Source: Nitrospirota bacterium
GTDB taxonomy: Bacteria > Nitrospirota > Thermodesulfovibrionia > Thermodesulfovibrionales > JdFR-88
Assembly (NCBI GenBank): GCA_021789935.1
Contig: JAJYIR010000017.1
Coordinates: 12,112-50,409 of the forward strand
Length of the DNA stretch: 38,298 nucleotides
Reading direction: 5' to 3'
Shown: piece by piece, positions 31,953 to 38,298 of the stretch
Layout: the number at the start of each line of letters is the position of its first letter
Numbering within the stretch: position 1 is the stretch's first letter
Made by a program: the position numbers and the translations under genes
The notes under the pieces: model-generated
What the model was told of the DNA's origin: nothing
Seen by the model: only the letters and a program-made list of their open reading frames with translations
The model's database searches: none

Positions 31953-32996
31953 TCAATCCCCATGGATCACATGGGACGCAGAATAATGGTGGCCCGGGGG
32001 ATGCACCCTCCTGATGAATCCGGTTTCGAATATGTCTTCACGCGAAAACTCCCTGTCTTTACGCGTCCCAACTCCGATATAGCCGAGCCTCTTAAGTGCG
32101 CCCGCAAAATCCATGGTTGTCTTCATATACTCTTCCGTGAGCTGGGCGCAGTATTTTGGGGACATATTGATGGCCTCCAGGACAAACTCCTCATCCGCAA
32201 CGCCTGTATAGGAGGAAATCCTCCTGGCGCATTCACGAGGGTTTTCCCTGAGTTCGCGGGAGGCCTCTTCATGCTTGACTAAAAACTTTTCAATCGCATC
32301 GGGGCGGGATTCAATGAACTCCATGCCGGCCACTATCCCATAGCTCGGGTTGCCAGGCCATATAAGGCGGGGCGGATATAGCGTCTTGCCGCCCGCATAA
32401 CGCTTGACGGCGACGGCAAGCGAAGGGGTGCCTATGGCCGCCTGGACCTGATTTTTTGAAACGGCCTCCGTAATCGCGTCGGCCCATTTGAAATTTACGA
32501 CTTCGACAGATTTTGCAAGTCCATAGCGCGCCAGGGCATCTGAAAGTATTACGTCATGTATGGAACCCTTGCCGGGCACGCCTATCTTCAAACCTTGGAG
32601 CTGGCCCAGTACCTCATCAAAATCCCGTAAATCGGGATAGCCTTTGAGCCCTTTAGCGCCCGCCATTACGGTGCCTTCCATATGTCCGCCGGCCACGCAC
32701 TTTATCCTTACGCCCTGGTCGATGCCGATAATGGCGGGGGGGAGCCCTATGTAGGCGATGTCGATAAGCCTTTGCCTGAAGGCGTTCACAATATCGGGGC
32801 CGGTGGCGAAAAGCTGCCATTCAAAAAGCGCCTCCGGTTTTCTTGCCATCAGAAGCATGGCGGTATGGTAAAAGGTAGACAGGTGTCCCACCCGGACCAC
32901 CCCCCCCTTCGGAGACCGGGCATCAGGGCGGCTTCCCGATTTGCCGTATTCGCCCGCTTTACGCTCGCTATCCATCAGATAGACGTATTTTAGCAC
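31953..32996 (-). CDS. SsuA/NMT1-like periplasmic-binding-fold protein without signal peptide
   Basis: The protein (347 aa from the GTG at 32996; ATG at 32975 is an alternative) shows the bi-lobed binding fold of nitrate/sulfonate/taurine/thiamine-precursor ABC transporter subunits: VVRVGHLSTFYHTAMLLMA, the LFATGPDIVNAF segment, YIGLPPAIIGID, and LKIGVPGKGSIHDVIL. The N-terminus is charged and has no export signal or lipobox, and no permease or ATPase gene is adjacent, so it may be a cytoplasmic sensor or enzyme of this fold. A sulfonate ligand would be attractive next to the CoM operon, but nothing in the sequence proves it. Confidence 0.7.
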   Translation of the reverse strand: MLKYVYLMDSERKAGEYGKSGSRPDARSPKGGVVRVGHLSTFYHTAMLLMARKPEALFEWQLFATGPDIVNAFRQRLIDIAYIGLPPAIIGIDQGVRIKCVAGGHMEGTVMAGAKGLKGYPDLRDFDEVLGQLQGLKIGVPGKGSIHDVILSDALARYGLAKSVEVVNFKWADAITEAVSKNQVQAAIGTPSLAVAVKRYAGGKTLYPPRLIWPGNPSYGIVAGMEFIESRPDAIEKFLVKHEEASRELRENPRECARRISSYTGVADEEFVLEAINMSPKYCAQLTEEYMKTTMDFAGALKRLGYIGVGTRKDREFSREDIFETGFIRRVHPPGHHYSASHVIHGD

Positions 32997-33360
32997 TCCC
33001 TGCCGCGTCTTGGAAAAAATTCATGCCGTTCAGCCAGGACGCCCTGAAGGCGCGCTAAGCCTGCTTTCCATTTTTTAAAAACCGGCCCCCGTTACCCCGG
33101 ATAGGCCCCGTTCCAATAAAATTCCTGCGGGAATGGCGGCATAATGCCGGACCATTTTTCAGACCATAACCACGAGATTGCGGATGAGGGTATTCTGCCC
33201 TATAATGGGATCTGTGAATCCGGTCAGAAAGTTTTTCTCCGGCCGCCCGGGCGGCAAGGGCAAGCCAGGGGAAAGCGGACCTAATCAATTCAAAGATGTG
33301 CAGAGGCACATAAACAAGTCAAGTCAAATCAAATCAAAAAGACCCAGGGGACTATATTTT
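32997..33360. other. Divergent intergenic region upstream of the polysaccharide genes
   Basis: No gene is supported between the binding-protein start and the 2-epimerase. It holds the sigma-70 promoter described separately and a run of short direct repeats (GTCAA/ATCAA, 33316-33340) just before the epimerase ribosome site AGGGGAC. Upstream frames joined to the epimerase were rejected because the conserved protein begins at 33361. Confidence 0.5.
33178..33206 (+). promoter_or_regulatory. Sigma-70-type promoter for the 2-epimerase gene
   Basis: TTGCGG (33178-33183), a 17-base spacer and a perfect TATAAT (33201-33206) give a good match to the consensus. Transcription would start near 33213, leaving a leader of about 148 bases. 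Confidence 0.55.
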
Positions 33361-34569
33361 ATGAAAATCGTTCAGGTAGTTGGCGCGCGTCCGCAGTTCA
33401 TAAAGTGCCTCCCTGTATCCAATGCCGTTCGCGGCCATAACGCCGGTTCAAAGGAGCTGCTGGAAAATGTCCTCATACACACTGGGCAGCACTATGATTA
33501 TGCGATGTCCCAGGTCTTCTTTAATGAGCTTGGAATAGAGGAGCCAAGGTATCACCTTGGCGTGGGCTCCGGTTCTCATGGGGCCCAGACCGGACAAATC
33601 CTTATTAAAGTGGAGGAGGTCCTTGCCCATGAGCGGCCCGATGCCGTCGTCGTGTACGGGGACACCAACTCTACGATAGGCGCGGCCCTTGCCGCGGCAA
33701 AGCTGCATATCCCGGTTGCGCATGTGGAGGCCGGTTTAAGAAGCCGCAACAAGGCGATGCCCGAGGAGGTAAACAGGGTGCTTACCGACCATATCTCCAC
33801 CCTTCTTTTTTGCCCGTCAAAGGCCGCCGTGGAGAACCTGCGAAGCGAGGGTTTCCGGGATGCCATGATGGAAGGGGAACTGACAGGCAGAGGAAAATTG
33901 ACGGCTGTAAATTTCAGAGAGGCCGGCGCCAAAAAAGATCATAAAACGGACATGTCTCATCCCCTGGTGTGCAATGTTGGAGACGTAATGTATGACGTTT
34001 TAAAGTTTGCAGCGGGGATTGCCGGGGGGAAATCGGACATTCTGAAAACTCTGGGCCTCACGCCGGGGGAATACTCCGTCCTGACCGTCCACAGGGCTGA
34101 AAACACGGACGGGGAGGGCAAGCTCGCGGAGATAGCGGATTTTGTAAATCGCGCCGCGGCCGGCTCATCTGTTGTTTTCCCGGTGCATCCGAGAACGCGG
34201 AAGCTTCTGGAGGGTTTTTCCCGGGGTCAAAGACTTTTTGCGGACAACGTGATCCTGGTTTCCCCGCTTGGCTATTTCGACATGCTGTGGCTGCTTAAAA
34301 ACAGCAGACTTGTCCTCACTGATTCCGGGGGGCTGCAGAAGGAGGCTTACTGGTTTAAGGTGCCATGCATCACCTTGCGGGAAGAGACGGAATGGGTGGA
34401 GACAGTGCAAAGCGGGTGGAACGTTCTGTATAAGGATTACGCCGGGGGGGGCGGCCCGGCACTCGATTTATCAAGGGCGGGGGCGGCCATCACTTCATAC
34501 GGAGACGGCGAGGCGGCGGGAAGGATCGTGAGCGCGCTAGTGGAAATATTCGGCAAGGAGAATTTTTAA
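33361..34569 (+). CDS. UDP-N-acetylglucosamine 2-epimerase family (WecB/WbpI-like)
   Basis: The 402-aa protein has the non-hydrolysing 2-epimerase signatures: VVGARPQFIK at the start, HTGQHYDYAMSQVF, YGDTNST, HVEAGLRS, PEEVNRVLTDH, VHRAEN and LTDSGGLQKEA. Such enzymes invert C2 of UDP-GlcNAc or of UDP-2,3-diacetamido sugars. Its neighbour is a dehydrogenase fused to an acyltransferase of the kind that acts in 2,3-diacetamido-uronic acid synthesis, so a WbpI-like role on the diacetamido sugar is as likely as WecB. The start ATG follows AGGGGAC at normal spacing. Two bases separate it from the next gene. Confidence 0.9.
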   Translation: MKIVQVVGARPQFIKCLPVSNAVRGHNAGSKELLENVLIHTGQHYDYAMSQVFFNELGIEEPRYHLGVGSGSHGAQTGQILIKVEEVLAHERPDAVVVYGDTNSTIGAALAAAKLHIPVAHVEAGLRSRNKAMPEEVNRVLTDHISTLLFCPSKAAVENLRSEGFRDAMMEGELTGRGKLTAVNFREAGAKKDHKTDMSHPLVCNVGDVMYDVLKFAAGIAGGKSDILKTLGLTPGEYSVLTVHRAENTDGEGKLAEIADFVNRAAAGSSVVFPVHPRTRKLLEGFSRGQRLFADNVILVSPLGYFDMLWLLKNSRLVLTDSGGLQKEAYWFKVPCITLREETEWVETVQSGWNVLYKDYAGGGGPALDLSRAGAAITSYGDGEAAGRIVSALVEIFGKENF

Positions 34570-34571
34570 AC

Positions 34572-36206
34572 ATGAAATCCGGCGGCAAAAATAAAAAATT
34601 TATCGCGCACCTGGGCCTGGGCTACTGGGGGAAAAACATCCTCAGGAACCTTTACGAACTTGGCACGCTCCATACGGCATGCGACCAGGACCCCGGCATC
34701 ATAGAGGAGAGGAAAAAGCAGTTTCCCGATGTCCATTTCACGACCGATACGGCAGAGATACTGATGGACCCCGGTATCAAAGCGGTGTCCATAGCGGCCC
34801 CGGCGGCCATGCACTACAGGCTGGCAAAAGAGTCCCTCCTTGCCGGCAAGGACGTTTACGTGGAAAAGCCACTGGCGCTCACCACGGCCCAGGGGGAGGA
34901 GCTTGTGGAGATCGCCGGCAGTGAAGGCAGGGTGCTCATGGTCGGGCACATCCTTCAATACCACCCGGCAGTAATAAAGCTCAAGGAGCTCATAACCGGG
35001 GGCGTGCTTGGCAGGATCGAATACATATACTCCAACAGGCTGAATATAGGAAAGTTGAGGACGGAGGAGAATATACTGTGGAGTTTCGCACCGCACGACA
35101 TATCCGTTATCCTCATGCTCTTTGGCGAAGAGCCGGAGAAGGTGTCTGCGCAGGGCGGGGATTATCTGAACAAGGGTATCTATGACACCACCCTTACCAT
35201 GCTTGAGTTTGCAGGAGGGGTGAAGGGGCATATTTTCGTAAGCTGGCTTCACCCGTTCAAGGAGCAGAAGCTTGTTGTCGTTGGCTCGCAGGCGATGGCT
35301 GTTTTTGATGATGTGAGCAAGGAAAAACTTTTTCTTTATCCCCACCAGATAGAATGGAAAGAGGGGAGGATCCCGGTGGCGCATAAGGCCGGGTGCCAGG
35401 TGGTCCCGATAGGGCCCGGCGAGCCGCTCAAGCTGGAACTTACCCACTTTGCCGAATGTGTCCTGGACAGGAAAAATCCTTTCACTGATGGCCGTGAGGG
35501 GTTAAGGGTGCTGAAGGTGCTTGAGGCGGCCGAGATGTCCATTGCCTCAGCTTCTCCCAAAAACCCGGACTTTCCGGATAAAAGCAGAAAACAGGGGAAA
35601 AGGAGTTACTCCCTTCCGGCGGATGTGTTCGTTCACGGGAGTGCGGAGGTGGATGCCGGGGTCCGTATTGGCGCGGGGACGAAGATATGGCACTTTTCAC
35701 ATATAATGAGCGGCTCCGGGATAGGTGAGGGATGCATTATAGGGCAGAACGTGGTGATAGGCCCTGATGCTTCGGTTGGCAGAGGGTGCAAGATACAGAA
35801 TAACGTGTCGGTCTACAAAGGTGTCGTCCTGGAAGAAGAGGTTTTTTGCGGCCCCTCATGCGTTTTTACAAATGTATACAACCCAAGGGCCTTCGTGGAA
35901 AGAAAGCATGAATTTCTGCCCACCATTGTCAGGCGGGGGGCGACGATAGGCGCAAACGCAACGGTCGTTTGCGGAAATACCATCGGAAGGTATGCGCTTG
36001 TGGGCGCGGGGGCCGTCGTAAAAAACGACGTGCCAGATTACGCGGTGGTCGCGGGCGTGCCCGCCAGGCAGATAGGCTGGGCATGCAAGTGCGGTGTGCC
36101 GCTTAAATTCAAGGGACAAAAAGAACAGGAAGCCGTATGCGCTAATTGCGAAAGCCGCTATGCGCTCAAAAACGGGGCTTTCAGCGCAGTAAAGGAGAAT
36201 TTATAG
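34572..36206 (+). CDS. Gfo/Idh/MocA dehydrogenase fused to hexapeptide N-acyltransferase (WbpB/WbpD-like)
   Basis: The 544-aa protein joins two enzymes. Residues 1-330 are a Gfo/Idh/MocA NAD-dependent oxidoreductase (GLGYWGKNILRNLYELG Rossmann motif, EKPLALT, PHDISVILML). Residues 350-510 are a left-handed beta-helix acyltransferase with hexapeptide repeats (IGAGTKIWHFSHI, VVIGPDASVGRGC, ATVVCGNTIG). A C-terminal zinc-ribbon-like CxC...CxxC follows (CKCGVPLKF...CANC). In Pseudomonas the WbpB and WbpD activities are separate proteins that oxidise C3 and acetylate the 3-amino group. The aminotransferase between these steps is not in the window. The fusion may channel the nucleotide sugar or mark co-regulation. 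Confidence 0.88.
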   Translation: MKSGGKNKKFIAHLGLGYWGKNILRNLYELGTLHTACDQDPGIIEERKKQFPDVHFTTDTAEILMDPGIKAVSIAAPAAMHYRLAKESLLAGKDVYVEKPLALTTAQGEELVEIAGSEGRVLMVGHILQYHPAVIKLKELITGGVLGRIEYIYSNRLNIGKLRTEENILWSFAPHDISVILMLFGEEPEKVSAQGGDYLNKGIYDTTLTMLEFAGGVKGHIFVSWLHPFKEQKLVVVGSQAMAVFDDVSKEKLFLYPHQIEWKEGRIPVAHKAGCQVVPIGPGEPLKLELTHFAECVLDRKNPFTDGREGLRVLKVLEAAEMSIASASPKNPDFPDKSRKQGKRSYSLPADVFVHGSAEVDAGVRIGAGTKIWHFSHIMSGSGIGEGCIIGQNVVIGPDASVGRGCKIQNNVSVYKGVVLEEEVFCGPSCVFTNVYNPRAFVERKHEFLPTIVRRGATIGANATVVCGNTIGRYALVGAGAVVKNDVPDYAVVAGVPARQIGWACKCGVPLKFKGQKEQEAVCANCESRYALKNGAFSAVKENL

Positions 36207-36272
36207 GGGAAAAATTCCAAAAGCCCCCGGTTTTTCATTCAGGGGCAATAAATAATATTTTTTTCCGCTGGA

Positions 36273-37277
36273 TCAATAATATTTGTTATACCACTCGACA
36301 AATTTACCGATTCCTTGCGCGATCGGCGTGGCAGGCCTGAACCCGATCTCCTTCTCAAGGTCTTCGATGTCCGCATAAGTGGCCGGGACGTCTCCGGGCT
36401 GGATCGGCAGCAATTTTTTTACCGCCTTTCTTCCCAGGCAATCCTCAAGGCAGGTTATGAACGTTTCCAGCTCAACAGGGTTGTTGTTGCCTATGTTATA
36501 GAGCCTGTAAGGAGCGTAACTGGTGGCCGGGTCCGGAGCATCACCGCTCCATTCCGGGTTGGGGACGGGTAAATGATCGATCAGTTTCACTACCCCCTCT
36601 ACGATATCGTCCACATATGTGAAATCTCTTCTCATTTTCCCGTAATTGAATACCTCTATAGGTTTGCCCTCCTTAATGGCTTTGGTGAACAGGAAGAGGG
36701 CCATATCGGGCCTTCCCCACGGCCCGTAAACCGTAAAGAAACGCAATCCGGTGCAAGGCAAGCCATAAAGGCTGGAATAAACGTGGGCCATTAGCTCATT
36801 GGATTTTTTGGTGGCGGCATATAAAGAGACGGGGTGGTCCACATTATTATGCACTGAAAAAGGCATCTTCGTATTCGCCCCGTATACGGAGCTGGATGAC
36901 GCGAATACCAGGTGTTTTACACCGTTATGGCGGCAGCCCTCAAGTATATTGACGAACCCCACAATATTGCTGTCTATATAGGAATATGGATTAATAATGG
37001 AATAGCGCACCCCTGCCTGGGCGGCCAGATTCACGACATAATCGAACTTTTCATTTTCAAAAAGCCGGCGGATGCCATCCCTGTCCGACAGGTCCATCTT
37101 GTGGAGCCTGAACTTGTCCCTGCTTTCAAGCTGCTTCAGCCTTGAGAGTTTCAGATTCACGTCGTAATAATCATTCAGGTTGTCCAGCCCCGCAACCTCA
37201 TCTCCGCGCGCCAGCAGACGGCTGGAAAGATGGAAGCCTATGAAACCGGCGCCGCCGGTTACGAGTATTTTGCTCAT
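36273..37277 (-). CDS. NAD-dependent nucleotide-sugar epimerase, UDP-glucuronate 4-epimerase-like
   Basis: The 334-aa short-chain dehydrogenase/reductase has [10 protein letters not shown] for NAD, the catalytic SYK-type set with YAATKKSNE, and [32 protein letters not shown] near residue 35 is typical of CapI/UDP-glucuronate 4-epimerases, which make UDP-galacturonate for surface polysaccharides. The ATG at 37277 follows GGAAGG. It is transcribed away from the flanking transferase gene and converges with the dehydrogenase fusion gene, 66 bases apart. A perfect TATAAT lies upstream on the minus strand (37322-37317), with no good -35. Confidence 0.9.
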   Translation of the reverse strand: MSKILVTGGAGFIGFHLSSRLLARGDEVAGLDNLNDYYDVNLKLSRLKQLESRDKFRLHKMDLSDRDGIRRLFENEKFDYVVNLAAQAGVRYSIINPYSYIDSNIVGFVNILEGCRHNGVKHLVFASSSSVYGANTKMPFSVHNNVDHPVSLYAATKKSNELMAHVYSSLYGLPCTGLRFFTVYGPWGRPDMALFLFTKAIKEGKPIEVFNYGKMRRDFTYVDDIVEGVVKLIDHLPVPNPEWSGDAPDPATSYAPYRLYNIGNNNPVELETFITCLEDCLGRKAVKKLLPIQPGDVPATYADIEDLEKEIGFRPATPIAQGIGKFVEWYNKYY

Positions 37278-37668
37278 CTGGGGTCTTCCTTCCCTTCTTT
37301 TTTCGTATGGGAGTAATTATAAAGGAATATAAGGATTAATGATAGGCCTGCAATGCTATCCCCGGTAGCATGATTGCCCTGATTTACTATAGAAAAATGC
37401 TGAAACTGACGGGCCTGACAGCCCGAGGGCAAAAAAATTCCCTGGGCCGTGGCCGCCTGAATTCTGGCAGGCCAGCCGGGCGCCTGTTGCTTTCGCGTAG
37501 AGCTTGCATTACAATTTCTATGTAAATCGAACATCTTAACCAATTTGAATCCGGGATTTGGAATCGGGCAATTTTAATCGGGAGGGGATTTGAAATCAGG
37601 TCAAAATTTTTGCCCTATGGATTGAAGAGCATCCAATCTCCAACCCGAAAAGCGCGGTATTGTTTCGC
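37278..37668. other. Divergent intergenic region with short 14-bp-spaced direct repeats
   Basis: No gene is supported. The epimerase side has TATAAT on the minus strand (37322-37317). The transferase side has an inverted repeat TTACA-N7-TGTAA (37509-37525) and three direct repeats: GAATCCGGG at 37547, GAATCGGG at 37561 and TAATCGGG at 37575, exactly 14 bases apart, plus a weaker AAATCAGG at 37593. These may be regulator sites. No -35/-10 pair was convincing. Confidence 0.5.
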
Positions 37669-38298
37669 ATGATTAAAAAACAATTCGAATCCTGGATGAG
37701 GTCTGCGATAGGCATTTCCCTGCTTGTTTGCTCAGACCTGCTGATCCTGGGCATAATTATATTTTTTTCCGTGACGGTCAGAAAAAGCCTTTTGCCGGGC
37801 ATATTCCATTCCATGCCGGATTTTGAATTCCGGCCCTGGAAATACCACTGGATTTTTCCTTTCTGGCTTGTTGTGCTTGCATATAATGGCGCATATACGA
37901 AAAGATTTACCTTCTGGGACGAAGTAAGGGCGCTATGGAAAACCACTTTCATCATCTCCGTTGCCGCTGTTACCTTGTTATTCATTGGCAAGGCTGGGGC
38001 GTTGATTTCAAGGGCCTTCCTGTTCAGCGGATGTTTTTTATCGCTGGTTTTTTTCCCGTTGCTGAGGCCGTCGATGAAGCGCCTGATCTACCGGCTGGGG
38101 TTTTTGAAGAGGAAGCTGCTGATTCTTGGCTCCGGGGATGCGGCCCTCATGGCCCTTCGGGTGGTGCGCAGGGAAAAGAACCTGGGCTACGACGTGGCCG
38201 GTTTCATTGGCGACAGCCCAGACATGGGTGGTGAAGGCTCCAATAAAAAGGAACGCATCGAGGGGATGAAAGTGCACGGCTTCCTGGACAAGGCGCAG
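37669..38298 (+). CDS. Polyprenyl glycosylphosphotransferase (exopolysaccharide initiating transferase), 5' part
   Basis: Only 210 codons lie in the window; the frame runs off the end. The N-terminal part has four to five membrane segments (about residues 12-36, 58-74, 95-115 and 118-140) and then a Rossmann-like domain with LLILGSGDAALMALRVVRRE and LGYDVAGFIGD. That is the layout of WbaP/exopolysaccharide polyprenyl glycosylphosphotransferases, whose catalytic sugar-phosphate transferase domain would follow. They load the first sugar onto undecaprenyl phosphate. A CapD/PglF-type dehydratase shares the N-terminal layout and cannot be excluded. The start has no clear ribosome site. Confidence 0.75.
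   Translation, partial: MIKKQFESWMRSAIGISLLVCSDLLILGIIIFFSVTVRKSLLPGIFHSMPDFEFRPWKYHWIFPFWLVVLAYNGAYTKRFTFWDEVRALWKTTFIISVAAVTLLFIGKAGALISRAFLFSGCFLSLVFFPLLRPSMKRLIYRLGFLKRKLLILGSGDAALMALRVVRREKNLGYDVAGFIGDSPDMGGEGSNKKERIEGMKVHGFLDKAQ

Noticed and set aside
33178-33360. In-frame upstream extension of the 2-epimerase
   Set aside because: The conserved protein begins at the ATG at 33361 with its own ribosome site, and the extension covers the promoter.

Overview
The window looks like a chromosomal segment of an anaerobic, respiring Gram-negative-type bacterium. Bacterial housekeeping genes (rlmN, metK, ahcY, an FtsK/SpoIIIE translocase, tRNA-Leu), sigma-54 regulation, soluble PAS/GAF kinases and periplasmic doubled-CXXCH multiheme cytochromes fit a Nitrospirota- or Desulfobacterota-like lineage. 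That placement is inference; no rRNA gene or other taxonomic marker was read. No insertion sequences, phage genes or CRISPR arrays were seen.

Left part (1-9473, mostly minus strand): the 5' part of a MalT/LuxR-like STAND ATPase regulator, rlmN, a terminator, the SAM-cycle pair ahcY/metK, ftsK, a plus-strand tRNA-Leu(GAG) and an orphan hybrid PAS-PAS-histidine kinase-receiver. Next (9853-14031, plus strand) is an exported electron-transfer block: a cytochrome with about 15 haem motifs, a TPR protein, a TlpA/ResA-like thioredoxin fold that has lost both active-site cysteines and is fused to TPRs, and an octahaem cytochrome. A soluble PAS-GAF-PAS histidine kinase and an NtrC-type sigma-54 activator follow (14150-17534), then a PhzF-family gene.

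The centrepiece is a compact plus-strand operon of 13 principal genes (18683-31114). It is preceded by a consensus -24/-12 sigma-54 promoter (18654-18670) and, about 129 bp upstream of the predicted start site, a 19-bp palindrome that could be the activator site. The order is: degenerate receiver; MtaA/CmuA-family methyltransferase; AhpD/CMD-like protein; MtrH-family methyltransferase; second MtaA/CmuA-family methyltransferase; corrinoid protein; QueG-like Fe-S protein; RACo-type corrinoid activase; small cysteine-containing protein; HdrE-like cytochrome b; HdrD-like protein with both CCG domains complete; cysteate synthase; fused sulfopyruvate decarboxylase (ComDE). The last two are steps of the Methanosarcina-type coenzyme M pathway. 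The operon therefore joins corrinoid methyl transfer, candidate CoM synthesis and a candidate membrane heterodisulfide reductase in what otherwise looks like a bacterium. My working hypothesis is a bacterial CoM-linked methyl-transfer pathway: substrate methyl to corrinoid, then to tetrahydrofolate (MtrH-like) and/or CoM (MtaA-like), with HdrDE linking thiol/disulfide chemistry to the quinone pool and possibly to the nearby cytochromes. The methyl donor and the fate of methyl-CoM are not shown by the sequence.

Right part (31239-38298): a minus-strand hypothetical gene, an SsuA/NMT1-like binding protein without a signal peptide, and a surface-polysaccharide locus. The latter has a WecB/WbpI-type 2-epimerase, a Gfo/Idh/MocA dehydrogenase fused to a hexapeptide acyltransferase, a UDP-glucuronate 4-epimerase-like gene, and the 5' end of a polyprenyl glycosylphosphotransferase that runs off the window.
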